Shown: positions 50,401-63,418, counted from the stretch's first letter. The stretch: DNA of 64,000 bases from Carya illinoinensis (GCF_018687715.1 NC_056757.1:30423501-30487500); one strand, 5' to 3'. A program made the numbers and translations. Notes: generated by a model from the sequence alone, not told the origin.

Positions 50401-50968
50401 AATATTTCTATCTCAAGTTGGTCATGTATTTCAAGTTATGTTCAAGTCACGTTATGTTACTTCAGGGTTTCAGTCCTTTTGTATTCCAGTCATGTTTCAT
50501 CTTGAGTACATTCAGTTTCGTGAGGTCTACAACATCTGTGGCACACGAAGTATGAGGTCACAACAATTGTGACGCATACACTACGTGAGACACAGCAATT
50601 GTGACGTGTAAAATACATGGGGCCACAACAACTGTGGAGTATGTATTTACACGTAGAATACATGGGGCCACAACAACTGTGGAGTATGTATTTAACTGCA
50701 TTGTGATGTGTATAATACATGGGGCCACAACAACTGTGGAGTATGTATTTTTCATGTTAAGTCAAGTTTGTGTAGAATACATGGGGCCACAACAACTGTG
50801 GAGTATGTATTTACACGTAAAATACATGGGGCCACAACTAGCCAGAGAAGGATCGACCTCATGAAATACCAGATCTGCAAGTGCAATGCCAGCAATAATA
50901 CCATCTTCCTTTGCCAAGAAATTAGCTTCCACTTCCATGTCAACTAGAATCGTGGCCATACTTGTCAC
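47403..50968 (-). pseudogene. QPT: Captured quinolinate phosphoribosyltransferase fragment
   Basis: QPT makes nicotinate mononucleotide from quinolinate in plastid NAD synthesis. On the minus strand, in gene order: 50968-50843 ([18 protein letters not shown], then FHEVDPSL), a break, 48445-48423 (LEFGKVFG, then a GTAAGC donor), 48340-48258 ([25 protein letters not shown]), 47735-47652 ([20 protein letters not shown]), 47555-47403 (VLIGGG, a TAG stop, [36 protein letters not shown]). Introns with recognisable borders remain, so it was copied from genomic DNA and not from mRNA. It is dead: an LTR-like unit splits one exon, about 15 codons are missing at that break, a donor GT has become GC at 48257-48256, and the TAG sits where Lys or Arg is expected. 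Both ends of the gene are missing. Confidence 0.85.
48446..50841 (+). mobile_element. LTR-like insertion in the QPT fragment (left inverted arm)
   Basis: It begins TGTAACAGCCCGCTAG and is the inverted counterpart of 54010-56716, about 93% identical over the first 300 bases by eye. It interrupts a QPT exon. Its inner end carries five imperfect tandem units of about 45-60 bp sharing AATACATGGGGCCACAAC (50612-50838). No target duplication found, and it lacks the last 600 bases present in the right copy, so it is probably truncated. The TGTAAC start and long length suggest a Gypsy-type LTR, but no internal coding region is attached. Confidence 0.6.
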
Positions 50969-51183
50969 ATCCCCAACAATTATACCATGAATTCATTATA
51001 AATAATACCATCTTATAAGTAAGTACCCCTTGATTTTAATGAATTCATTATGCATGTCTATAGCTGATTGTTTTACTCTTTCAAAGATGTAGTCTTGCAT
51101 TACCTATTATATGTGTCAGATTTTTTTATTGTTTTTTTAATAAACTTCTTAATTTTTTTTTTATATATGTGTCATTTTCAAGC

Positions 51184-53415
51184 TATGGAAGAAGAACCAT
51201 ATGGGACCCCAGAACAGGATCAGGATGTCATAATTCCGTTCCCAGCACTGAGATCCAAACCCACTTCTAGAACATAAATTTCATGTGCAAGTAATCGATT
51301 CCCACTCCTGATAAACATAGAAGATGATGATACATTTAATGAGGAGGATAAGATGGGTATTGGGGATGAGCCGGATGTACCACCTCCATTCGCGAGAGCC
51401 AGGCCACCATGTCCACTATCTAATAAAAAAAGATTGTGGATGTGGGAACATTTCACTAAGGTTGACGGTGATCCCAAGGAACTGCACGCGGCTTGCAACC
51501 ATTGTGACCAAGAAGTTGCATGTCATTCAAAAAACCAATGCACTACTTGTTTGATATCACATCTAAATGGTTACCAGAGGTATAAGATAGCGAAGGGATT
51601 GGTGGCCAAAGATCAGACAACGCTAAGTTATGAAACGTCTACTGCGACTGATGGTACGTAACTTAAGAAAATGATCATCCCTCAATACAGTGAGAAGATG
51701 TTGAGAGATGCGTTTGTCGAGATGATCATTGAATATGAGATGCCTTTTACTACAGTTGAGAAAAGAGGGTTCCGAAAGTTTATCAAACTCATTGAGCCAC
51801 GATTCCCATTGCCGTCACGGTATACAGTGATGCGAGATTGTATGAAAATGCATTTAAAAGAGAAGGCTGAGATGAGATAAATGTTTGTGACGACTAGCCA
51901 GAGAGTCTCATTTATGACTGACACATGGACGTCTATACAAAATGTTTCCTACATGTTTATTACAACACACTACATTGACAACTCATGGACTTTGAAAAAA
52001 TGGATTACTGGATTCAAAGAAATCAATGATCATAAGGGTGCATCAATTGGGACGGCGACAGATGATTGCTTGAAAGATTGGAGAATTCAGAAAGTTTTAT
52101 GCATTACAGTTGACAATGTCAGTGCCAATGATACTGCAATTGAATGGTTCAAGTGAAATACGAGAGTGATAGATGATGTCATCCGGGACCATGAGTTTAT
52201 CCATATTCGTTGTTGTGCGCACATAATCAATCTGATTGTGACTGAAGGGTTAAAAGAGATTGATGATTCCTTTACAAAAGTCCGCAACATTGTGCGGTAT
52301 GTGAGGGCTTTCCCCCAAAGGCTGAAAAAATTTAGGGCAATAGAAGAACAACTTGGGTCACGGACGCTGTGCTTGGACATTCCTACTCGATGAAACTTTA
52401 CATACATGATGTTGGATGTAGCACAGAGGTACCAAAAAGTGTTTGAGCGGATGGAGGTAGAGGATGGGGCCTTAAGTATGCTTTGTTGGAGCCTGCAGGA
52501 AAGGGACTACTTCTGCCGGACACACATGATTGGACGAGTGTAGGATTCTTTGTCACATTTTTGCAGATTTTTTATGATATTACAATGAAAATATCTGAAT
52601 CCGCATACACGATTGCAAACTTGTGGTTCAGTCAAATCTCGACACTACACCACCACTTGGAAGATGGTTGTGATGATCCTAGCGAACAGTTATCTGGTAT
52701 AGCTCAAAGGATGCTATCCAAATATAATAAATATTGGGAACAAGTTGAGAAGATAAATAGATTATTCTTTGTGGCTGTGATCCTTGACCCCCGAATCAAG
52801 TTGGCTGTGATAGAATATTGGGCAAATTCCATCATTAGGAAAATGAAGGCTGCAACATTTATTATAGCGCTTAAAACTGATCTCGATGAATTGTACAACC
52901 ACTACAAAAATAGTGGACAACCTTCATCTTCAGCGGGTACCTCACACGTGACTCCGACACCTCCCTCTGATGAACTTAGCCCAGTAGGTGCATTGCCTCA
53001 ACGCTGTCAGAATTACGACATTATGAATGAGTATCATCAGCTTGTTGCATCGAAAAATATTATGGGGTGTACTTCAGAGGTTGAACGATATTTTATGGAA
53101 GAGATTGAGGCACCTAGTCCTACATTTGAGATATGCATTTGGTGGAAGGCTAATTCCACCAAGTATCCAATCCTTTCCCGTATTGCTCTAGATATGCTAG
53201 TCATTCTTATTATGACGGTTGCATCTGAGTCGGCGTTTAGCATTGGAGGTCAAATGTTGAATGCTTTCCAGAGTTCTTTGTCACCGTCAACCGTGGAGGC
53301 CCTCGTTTGCACACAGAACTGGATCAGTGATACACCCCTTAGACTAGATAACATGGGCATTGATTGTGAAGCCCCCAAATTCCATTTGGGATCGGACAGA
53401 CATTTGAAGCGTTAA
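51184..53415 (+). pseudogene. hAT transposase (BED-type, RICESLEEPER-like), decayed
   Basis: From about 51353 a frame gives a BED zinc-finger region (LWMWEHFTKV, then HAACNHCDQEVACHSK, then LISHLNGYQ). The catalytic part follows with FMTDTWTS and TVDNVSANDTAIEWFK, then IRCCAHIINLIVTEGLKEID. The conserved RWNSTY motif appears as TR-stop-NFTY. A one-base frameshift lies near 52480. The 3' frame (52483-53415, 310 residues) ends with the hAT dimerisation domain (TVASESAFSIGGQMLNAFQS). In-frame stops are at about 51659, 51878, 52154 and 52391. The enzyme is not functional. It belongs to the enclosing 46308-57823 element by position and family. Confidence 0.9.
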
Positions 53416-53419
53416 GACA

Positions 53420-56400
53420 TGCAACACAAGGTTACCTGCCCCCGTTCATGACATATAAAATGCAATGTTCCTAACATCCATCTAACATTATGCAATATTC
53501 GCAGCGGATAATTTTTTTCTTTAGCAATACTATGCACCAAATTGAAAATATCCCAAATGCTTAAAGCATATTTCATACATAAAGACCCATTGAGTAGATC
53601 ACAACACTAGTCCAAAATGGTTATGATCCAAAAAATACTAAAGATGCAACTCCATTGTACAAGTAGTAATTTACGTTAACTACTATATTAATATTGACGT
53701 CGCACCGTCGCTTAGTCAACTGTATCTAGTTGATCAGCTCCTAATTCTCCTTCAGGTCTTGTAACAAGATCTACCATTCGGGGGGAATGGTAGTTGGGAC
53801 TACCAAAGTGAGATTTAATTACAAATCTCAGTAAGTTAACAAAAAACTTCCATACAAGCTAATGATGCATGCATGACAGTAAAAGCATAAATGCATAATC
53901 AAATTCATAAGTAATTAAAGCATAACTTGACGTACAACATAACATAATTGACATAACTTAAATTGAAATATGAACTGAATTTGACTTGACATGAACTTGA
54001 TCTGAAACTTGACTTAACATGAAAAATACATACTCCACAGTTGTTGTGGCCCTATGTATTCTACGTGTAAATACATACTCCACAGTTGTTATGGCCCCAT
54101 GTATTCTTCACAAACTTGACTTAACATGAAAAATGTATACTCCACAGTTGTTGTGGCCCCATGTATTCTACACAAACTTGACTTAACATGAAAAATACAT
54201 ACTCCACAGTTGTTGTGGCCCCATGTATTCTACGTGTCACAATTGCTGTGTCTCACGTATTGTATGCGTCACAATTGCTGTGACCCCATACATAAGTAAT
54301 CAAGATGAAACGTGACTGAAATACGAAATGACTGAAGTCCTGACGTAACATAACGTGACTTGAATATAACTTGAAATACATGACCAACTTGAGATAGAAA
54401 TATTTCGTAACATTGCATAACATATAATAGACAATATATTTAACATGACATACTTGCAACAATGAATATTACATGATTTGACATACATGTAATAGATGGC
54501 ATACTTAGCATGACGTACTTGTAAGGTACAGTAATACATGACAGAATATATTATGTAACAGATAAAAATTGACGACAGAATAAATTCTGTATAATAGACA
54601 ATTACGTGATAACTTGGCATGGCATGACATATATGATAACACACATACATACACTGTAATTCCTTTACTTAGCACACATATACATTAGACTGCTAGTAAG
54701 TTAAAAACTAATTTAACTCGATCTCCGCGTTTCTTATAAAACTTCAAGTGCGACCACGAGGAACTGTAATTAGTGATTCTAAAAGTTAGAACTAAATCAC
54801 TAAATATTTGAAATATGGAAAATACTAACTTAAAGAGTAAAATTTTCATTTTACTCTCTACATGTGGAAAAATGACCGTTTTACCCATAACTTAAGGGTT
54901 TTGCATACTAACTCTAAAAGTTTCTAAAATTTACATTCCTCATGTAAATTTTGTCCTAAACTTAAATATCAATTCAGAAAAATTTAAAACAAAACACAAC
55001 TATGAAGAACACACTATGGCCGAAACATCCATAGGCCATTTCCCTTGATTTTTGTTGCAATTCCTTCCAACTTCAAAACTCATGTTTAAACCAAAATTTT
55101 GTAACAAACATATTCCAATCCTAAGTTCAAAACCATACTTAAAACATCCATTTAGAAAAAGCTAATAATTAACACCAAACTTTTTTGTAAAAAGATCCAA
55201 GCACTTGAATCACAAGTTTTGACCTTAAATCAAAACATCTCCAAGAATTTCAAAAATCAAATCTTACTTCTAACATATTCATAATATCATTCTAACATCA
55301 ACCATGCTTTAAATCATCAAACTAAAGTCACCAAAATCACAAAATAACATTTGGAGTTTTTGGTTTTACATTTAGTCCAAAAACAGAAACTTTTTCCTCA
55401 ACTAGTTTTGATAAATCTCTTGATCTATTACTTATAAATATATGATCTTCAAACCAAACCATCACATGGTTTTAAAAGATGTCCTAAAATATATATAAGC
55501 TTCTAATTCAAGATCACATGGTTAGAAATTAATCAAAACATAAATTTAGCCAAGAATATCCACACTTTGGCTTATCTGAATATCTCTTTGCATAAAATTT
55601 CATATCTTTGAAACTAACATCAAATATCTTCAAAATAATAATATAACATGTATATAAGATACTTAGGATCCTCCAATAAAATTATTAAAGTCATTAGAAT
55701 AGGTTTAGACCACCAAAGAGTTAAACTTTCTCAAAATATCAACTGTTTTTCTTCTTCCAGTTTCTAAGTTTCTAAATCTAAGAAAATCTTTCATCAAAAC
55801 CTTTAATCATGCAAAAATCCTCAACCAATAATCATATACACATGTTAACAATACTCCATAAAAATTTCGGACCAATATCTATCCATTAGCTTGATCAAAA
55901 ACTCCAAATTATAACATATTCTCCAGTTTATCTCCCAGAATGACATTTCTATAGTTTATACAATATTTGACTGACCAAATGATCTTCAAATGGGAAAAAT
56001 AAGATATTCACGTAAACTAGACTAAAAAAGGAACAACTTATATGAATGAGACTTTATGATAAAATACTTACAAAAGCTTCGAAATGGGTGTGCAAAAGAC
56101 CTCTTAAAAGTTGTCCGAGAGAGAGTGTTTGATATTCTTTCAATGGAAAGTGTAAATGAAGATAATTTCGTGGGGAGAGGTGGCTGGAGATACTTATGGA
56201 TGAGATATGGAAGAGATGAGGCTGGAGTTGAGAGTTGAGTGTAGTTTTCTCCTACCCAAAATATCTATAAAAGATTATCTTATAATATTCTATCCAATAG
56301 TATCTACAAAAAATCAACTTAAGATATTTTTATCTAATAATATCTATAAAAATCAACTCAAAATATTTTTACCCAATAATATTCATGAAAATTACCTCAA

Positions 56401-56716
56401 GATATTTCTTTTTATCCAATAATATCTATAGTTTTGAACAGACGTTTTGTCCGAAAATATGAAAAAATGTTATTGCACCATAAGACTTTAAATAACCCTC
56501 CGAATCTAATGGCACAAACCATAATACATTTTGACACTTCTAACTATCTCCAATAATAAAAAACACACTTCTGATAATATAGTTAATAATAACACTAACT
56601 ATGTAGTTAGACAAAAACCTATACGATTAATGGATTCGTGAAAACTTATGGGGTTTTCACGAGGTTTTCTAAAGTTAATAGAAATTTCACAATTGAATTT
56701 CTAGCGGGCTGTTACA
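53420..56716 (-). mobile_element. LTR-like insertion, right inverted arm
   Basis: On the minus strand it begins TGTAACAGCCCGCTAG at 56716 and could end TGTTGCA at 53420, giving TG...CA ends and 3.3 kb. The outer 2.7 kb pairs with the left arm in inverted orientation and includes four copies of the AATACATGGGGCCACAAC unit (54010-54240). Flanks AGACA and TTGAT do not match, so the borders or a target duplication are not proven. It may be a solo LTR of a Gypsy family with long LTRs. Confidence 0.55.
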
Positions 56717-57831
56717 TTGATGATGAGAGCTATAGACTTAAAGAGAGTAACCTTATTTTACTTGTTTTTTTATTATTGATTATTTTAATTATTTTTATGA
56801 TTTCATAAATCTATTTAATTTATATTTTTTTTATCATTTCACATATGTAATTGTGAACCTCAGTATAGTTGCCGATGACTGATGGAGTATAGATAAAGAT
56901 AAGTTGATATCAAAATTAATTTAATCTTTATTGGTATTAATGGTAATTAAATTTAACTTTTACTGTGTTCAATTTTTTGGATCTATATTTGGTTACATTT
57001 ATTGATTGAAAACTTTTTTATTTTAATTTCAGGTACTTCAAATGACCAAGTATGATGCTGCAAATGATTTTTTTTTTTTGTTGAATCAAAATATTTATTC
57101 TTATGGGCTGTTTAATCAAACTTTGAAATAGACTATTATTTCTATTATTAATTGTTTAGGACTTTCTGAATTATGTTAATGCAGTCTAACGTGTTTAAAC
57201 ATATTTGACATTTTGGGATCAAAAAATAAAAATATTGTCCCAGATACTCGTTGTATCAGGAAAATTAATTAATTCATTAATTAATTATACAATTTAACGT
57301 GTTCAAACTTTTATATATTTCAAGAAAATTGAAAATAAGAATGAAATCTATACAAAAATACCTCAAATTAATAAAAACTAAAGTTTTACTTTTCAAGTAC
57401 CAAGCTAGCATCACTGTCACATACAAAAACAAAAAAGAGAAATATTAATAGAGTAGAAAATACTTAATATATATTCAAACTCAATTCAATAAAATAATTC
57501 CTATTTGTTTAATTGAGAAATACTAAATAAGAATAATTTATATATAAAGTGAGTTTTTATTAATGAAGGATAAAATAAATTTAAAAGAAGATAAAACCTA
57601 TCAAAATAAAGAAGATTCATACTTTACAGTTGGAATTCCAAATTCCGGCACTGGTCGGAAGTCGGAATTCTGAATTCTGATCGGATTTCAGAATTTCGAT
57701 CGGAATTTCGAATTTCGATCGGAATCGAAATCGAAATCGGAGCTCGATTTCGACTCTGACAAAAGTCGGAATCAAAAGTCGGCATTCCGATTTCGACTCC
57801 GTCGGAGTCAGAGCACAGCCCTAGTTCTGAC

Positions 57832-58300
57832 GTAGCTGTACAGTGTAGAGAAAATATAGAGAAATAGATATACAAATTTACGTAATTCGGCATTAGGCTT
57901 ACGTCTACGAGGGTTTGGAGCGGAGAAATTCACTATAATATTCTTGTTTACAGCTTCTCACGACCTCTCATCTCTCACTGTACAAGGAAAGCTATGGATA
58001 CATTTTCTAGAAGGAAAGCCTGCGCTAAAGTCCTTTGGAGTTTAAGAGGAAGATTAAGCCAGACGAAGTTCCAACCCCCTTTTGGAGGCTGTTTATGTAT
58101 CCTTTTATTGCGTGTGCTGATCTGCAGTGATGGGACCATACCCCTTTGCGTGCGCCAGCTTCCTTCCCTTTCCCACTTCCCTCTAACTTGCTTTAAGGCC
58201 TCCTGCTATTTACTTGCCCCATGTCCTTCATTGTCTCCTCTTGTCCTCTAGCATCCAACTAGGTAGGTTGGGCCTAGACTTGTATTTTACCCCCCTCACA
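57832..58300 (-). repeat. Right outer LTR, second part
   Basis: Resumes the outer LTR after the hAT right target duplication (57824-57831). It matches 31615-32091 and ends CCTCACA, followed by GGGCC. Confidence 0.85.
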
Positions 58301-58305
58301 GGGCC

Positions 58306-59480
58306 ATTATATATATATATATGTGTGTGTGTGTATATTTTAAATAAGTACGAAGGGTTTTTCTTTAAATCTTCTTGATTTCTCTTATGAGACTTTTCAT
58401 TGTGTTTAATTTTTGAATTAGTCTACATATAATCTCTATTTGAGGATTACTCATGCAAGCCCATGCAATTATATTTTAAAAAAAATTTTAAATTATAATA
58501 ATATCATTTTTGAGACTGCACACATAGTCTCCCAATTCATGACTGCAAATAGAATTTTCTTAATTTTTTATATGGAACCTTCTTATAAGGAGTCTTAGGC
58601 CTAGTTTGATTACACAAATAAGATAATAAATATGTGAATAATAGTAAAATTATTTGAGTTAAGATTTTTATAGGATTTTAAGAAATAAGAGAGAACAAGT
58701 TGAATAAAAAAATTCATAAAGTTAAAAAAGGTTTAAAATATAATTTTGTACTATTATTATTATTTTAAAATTTTAAAAAATTAAATAATTTTTTATGTTT
58801 TGTTTAAAAGTTTGGAAAATTTGTAATGATTAAATAAAACAGTTAAAATTTAACAAATTTGTAATTGAAAAATATTTATATTTAAATAATAAGATAAAAT
58901 AAAATAAGATAAGATGTGATAAGTTGGTTTGAAAGGTTATCAAACCAAACCAAGCCTTAGAGACCTTTCATCGTGTTTAATTTTTCATTTGGAGCCTTCT
59001 CAAGGGAGTCTAAACTCTTAGGTGAGACTGCATTTAGATGTTAAGCTAGTTTCAGATAATTTGAGTTGATTTATAAATAGTAATATTTTATAATTTTTAT
59101 TTAAATATATTTAAATATAAATAAATTAAAATATATATTTTAATATGAATTTGACCTCACTCAAACAATCAACCACAGCTTAATAACTATCCCTTCGAGT
59201 TGGAGCCACGAACGAGGTTATCCTTCTTGGCTAAATGGGCTCATAATACAAACTAATGGGCTTGAGTTAAATATGATCCAACCACCCCCCATCTTTTGTT
59301 GCATGGTTTCCTTGCTGGCTGGCCCGTCTCAAGAAAATTAGGACGGGACGGCCGAATATCGAAACTACCAGAACACCCCGCAAGGAATAAAAAAATGTTC
59401 CCCCAAGGCGGTGCTTCTGCCTCTCGTTAAAAGCAACGCACGCACCGGCACCGCGACCTAGACCCTCAAATTTCATTCTA
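58306..59480. other. Intergenic stretch upstream of the TSSC4-like gene
   Basis: Begins with an (AT)n(GT)n run at about 58306-58336. It contains the Tourist-like MITE at 58598-58956. The last 200 bases are GC-richer and should hold the leader and promoter of the downstream gene. No clear TATA box. Confidence 0.5.
58598..58956. mobile_element. Tourist-like MITE (PIF/Harbinger type)
   Basis: 359 bp with inverted ends GGCCTAGTTTGATTAC and, inward from the right, GGCTTGGTTTGGTTTG. Both flanks carry TTA (58595-58597 and 58957-58959), the target duplication expected of this superfamily. It is AT-rich and non-coding. Confidence 0.75.
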
Positions 59481-61319
59481 ATGGCATCCTCAGAATCCAT
59501 GGACATGGACGACAGCTTCCGATTACGTGTGGAGAAGGTCTTCGGATCCCTCGCTTCCTCGAAACCCTCGCCTCTGCAATCTTCGATATGGTCCCTAACC
59601 GACGATGAGGTCGAGCGAAGGGAGTGGAGGCGTGGTACGGACAACTCTGATCGTGACGACACGCCGTGTGCGGCCTCATTCGATGATTTCGCGAAGGAAA
59701 AGAGAGCTTCGAGAAGGAAGCTTCGCAGAGGGCTCGAAGAAGATCCCGATGATCTCAACGACCACGAAGACGATGGCGATGAGAAGCCGGATCGATCTTT
59801 TAGAGGAGGCGACGAAGAAAGTGAAGAATGGGAAATCAGATCTTCTATCGGCCTGGACCCCACTCTAGATAACGAGGTAATTTTATGCTGTGAAATCTCT
59901 TTTTAATCTATCAGATTTCTCGATATTAGAATCAACAGGTACGATTATAACGTCTCGGTCGAGTTACTAGAAAATATAGAGGACCCTAATTGGGCGAGTT
60001 AAGGAATTAACGCACGGGGCAAGTTGAGTGTGACACATAAATTATAGCTATGAAGCTCTGGCAAATCTGAAAGCTAAGTTGATGGGTATGACATGGATGT
60101 TATAGGGAGAAAAAAAGCAGCAGTAGTTGTCGATGTTGTCGTAGCATAACAGTAAGAGCTTGATTTTTTATTCTAGCCGAGAATGTGAAAATGGTGCAAT
60201 GGAAGTATGCTTGTTGCCTGTTGGGTTGAACAATCTTAGTTGTTTTAATTTGTAAGTTAAGGTAAAAAAAATGTTTAGAAAAGCCTCTGAACACAAGAAT
60301 GCTTAGGAACATAATTTATATTGTCGTAGGTTTCTTTTCCTTTTTTCTTGTGCCTTGTCACTATCCACCAATTTTTTTTTTCTCTTTAATTTGGCTGACT
60401 GGTGCAGGAAGAGGAAGATGAATATGACAAATTGGCTACGGGGAGAGAAAATGTTGGTGAGCGCCTGTTCATGGGAGACATTGCTCATCATGGATCTTAT
60501 TTGAACTCTCACAATGTGCTTCACACTTCATTACGTGGTACCAGTAAGGACTCACGTGCCAATCATCTGGCTGCAAGAATTAGGCTGAAAGAAGATGAAG
60601 CTGAAGCTGAAGCTCAGAAGTACAATTCTAGTGATACTTATGACTCGGAAGTTAAGGAGCAGCATGATGAAGCATCTAAAGGCTGTAGTCAGTTGAGGTC
60701 TATACTGAAGAGGAAGGAGAATAACACCGTTTCCAAGTCACAAAAACGTGTCAGGTTTGACCCTGGTTGTAAATATGATTCTGGAGAAGTATTAGAGAGG
60801 TCTGTGAGTGACCTCTCAACTAAGGCTAATGTTTCAGATGATGGAACTCTGAGAGCCCAAAACAATTCGGGGGTTCCAGACTTTTTGCTAAATCCTTCCA
60901 AGTATACGCGTTATAGTTTTGATTCGACGAGTAGCATTGATGAAGAATCTAATGCTCAAGCATGTATGGAGTTCTTTAAACTGGTAAATAAGCTAGAGCC
61001 TTCAAAGTCAGGGTTAGAGACTGCAGATTCTTCAGCCGATCTACCAAAGTCTGTGACCTTTATTCCAAAGAAAAAGGTTATTGATGCCAAAGTGGTGAGT
61101 GATAGTGGTGTGTTAAAGCAAAACAAGGAAGAAGATCATGAGAAGTCCCTGCATGGAGCAGGCTTTCCTGTAGGAATTGCAGCTGGGGAAGCCCACGATG
61201 TAGTTGGTGCCATGGAGGAGGATGAATCAGAAACAATTGCAGCAGATAGGAGTGTGAGTTTTGTAAAACCTGGTCGGAGGTATCGGACAAAATCAATGTC
61301 AGATGACCTTGATTCTTGA
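59481..61319 (+). CDS. TSSC4: TSSC4-like protein (U5 snRNP assembly factor family)
   Basis: Human TSSC4 helps assemble the U5 and tri-snRNP splicing complexes; a plant role is inferred. Two exons, 59481-59876 and 60408-61319, joined in phase 0 across a GT-AG intron, give 435 residues. The N-terminal block has FRLRVEKVFGSLASS, SIWSLTDDEVERREW. The family signature VPDFLLNPSKYTRYSFDS begins at residue 288 and aligns with the VPDY...P.RWTKYSL segment of animal TSSC4. The protein is acidic and probably mostly disordered. A SILK motif (residues 230-233) is followed by KRVRF (245-249), with further KSVTF and RSVSF sequences downstream, all resembling PP1 docking sites. The start is the first ATG of the open frame. 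The coding sequence is intact. Confidence 0.85.
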
Positions 61320-63128
61320 GGCTATCTGGATCTTTGATGTGCTCAAGTGATGGTACTTGTTAGGTTTCTTACAGAATCTCACAGCAGCGGACTCTTTCTT
61401 ATCACATAAGCTTGGTAACTGATTGTCTTTCTGATTATAGCTTTCTGAAATTACTGGTCATTAAACAGTGGGGCATGTGACACTACAAATGTCATTTTCT
61501 AGCGGTAACTGGTAAGTTACAAAACACATGCCATGTCTTTTTTAGAGAAAAGCTCATGCCATGAGTTCATATCCTATCCCTAGTGTGTATAAGAATGCTA
61601 TGTTTGATGAGATGTCCTTTATATGAATCGCATCAACATGCATGTTTTTACCCAAATTGATCTATTATGTTTCGAGATAGAGTTCCGGTTTGGCAACCCG
61701 GTTGTTACTTTTATTTAAAAAAATGGGTTTGGCAACCATGTAGTGTTTTTAACAGCCACATGTATGATGCTGCTCTCAGTTGCCTGATATGGTTGCCATA
61801 TTTTCCCAAGTACAAATAGCTATAATATGTTCACCTTGTTTACATCTGAGCTCTGGTTACCCTGCCGTGTTCATGTCGGAATCCATAATCTGTCTAGTCT
61901 TCCTTTATAGACTCTTCATGCTTTCTACCGCCCCTTCTGCATAAGTGAGTTGCATCCGTGGTATCATGTCGATTAAGGTACAGAGGGATGGTATACATCT
62001 ATTATAAGCTAGGGATTAATTGATATTTTTGTGATAGATGTCCTTTTTTGTTATATCAAAATTTCTGCTGGAAAGAATCATGAAAATCTGGGATCGGACC
62101 AACCTTTACCCCTGATTCCAGTCCTGAAGCTATTAAAGAGGGGCTTTCCTGCATTCGTTTTCCTCTCCCCAAAAAAAAAAAAAAACTAGTTGGGAGACAA
62201 TATTAACATCTAACCATTTTTCAAACCAATTTCTATATATTTGCATACCGTTTTGAGTATCAATAATCAAACAGTTAACGTACTCTCAAAGTGAAGAAAT
62301 TCTAGATGGAAACTTGTCATACTTGTTCAAGGTTACGCTTCAGTAAACATCTTCATTGCAAAATGATAAAATGAAGCCGCTCTTGGCTTATGACGCTTGA
62401 ACATTTCTAATGGTCTCTATTTTTTTAAATAAAAAATAGCCAAGTTACTTCATCTATTTTAGTTTATGGTTTTTGAAATGTAGTTTACACCAGCTTGTCT
62501 ATTATTTTCCATATCATTTAAATATTTCTTTGTTCCATTAGAAAAGAAATGTGATTGTGTGAAATATAAAGAGAGGAGAGGTGAAAAAAATGACACTTTT
62601 TTGACATTGTGTACCTTCCTGATTAGTCAGGATGCTATTTCCGATCCGACACCCAGTGCCAATAATAATTTTTTTAACATAAATGAATAGTATTTTATCT
62701 AAATGTAAAGAATCAATACAACTCAAATATATTTTCATATGCTTTAAATAAGCTGATAGAGATCATTATTTGAACCATTGGGTAGTCATGTAAAATGGAT
62801 AAACCATTGTGATTGCTCTAGATATGAAACAGAAACCGTACAGCCGCTGATACATACATATCCATATAAAACTGGAGGTGTATAACAAAAACAAAGCATA
62901 AATGTGATAATCTCTTAAATTTTTTCTATAATCCATCTCTTTGTATGGAACCTATAATTGGAAAATAAAGAAAAGAAAGAAAAAGAAAACCATATTTTGA
63001 ATGGCACGTTGAATGCGATCTCCAGATATATGATTGAAACTTCCGATCGGTTTCTTCTGCCTCCTCTATAATCTATGGGTGTGGGAGTGAACCTTCATTA
63101 TGTACAGCGTATTCGGATTCCCCCTTGG
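61320..63128. other. Convergent intergenic region
   Basis: Lies between the 3' end of the TSSC4-like gene (plus) and the 3' end of the trihelix gene (minus). It should hold both 3' untranslated regions. AT-rich, no other gene recognised. Confidence 0.5.
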
Positions 63129-63418
63129 CTACAACTTGTCAGCAATTCTTGCTAAGGCATCCGAAAGTTTATTGAGGACACCAATCAAGCTATTAACATC
63201 GTCTTTCCGCTGTTCACGATCCAGTTGGAAATTTTCATTGTGAGCTTCAAGTTGAGTAGTCAGCATTTGTCCATTCCTTTCCAGAACATCAATAAGCTGA
63301 GTCTGCAGACTAACTGTTTCCTCGTCCTCTTCAGCTGCAACCCTTTTCCGCTTCCGGTCCTCTAGAGAAGTGGATCCTATCTCAGGATTTGAGGCTGGCT
63401 CTTTCTCATTTGGGGTTC
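63129..63418 (-). CDS. ASR3: Trihelix transcription factor ASR3-like, last exon
   Basis: ASR3 is a MYB/SANT-like (trihelix) transcriptional repressor linked to immune-response control in Arabidopsis. The exon starts after a TCTGCAG acceptor at 63418 and ends in TAG at 63131-63129, about 95 residues. It contains GSTSLEDRKRKRVAAEEDEE, LIDVLERNGQMLTTQLEAHN, LDREQRKDD and LNKLSDALARIADKL, aligning with the C-terminal coiled coil of ASR3 (LDREQRKD...LNKLADAVAKIADK). RKRKR may be a nuclear-localisation signal. The trihelix domain and start are not in the window, so they should lie beyond 64000; I could not place any upstream exon in 63420-64000 with confidence. Confidence 0.7.

Noticed and set aside
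48446..56716. Single foldback or MULE-type transposon with 2.4-kb terminal inverted repeats
   Set aside because: The left arm interrupts a QPT exon whose halves lie on both sides of it, so the left arm is an insertion by itself. No matching 8- or 9-bp duplication flanks the pair, and the transposase is hAT type and fits the outer TIRs.
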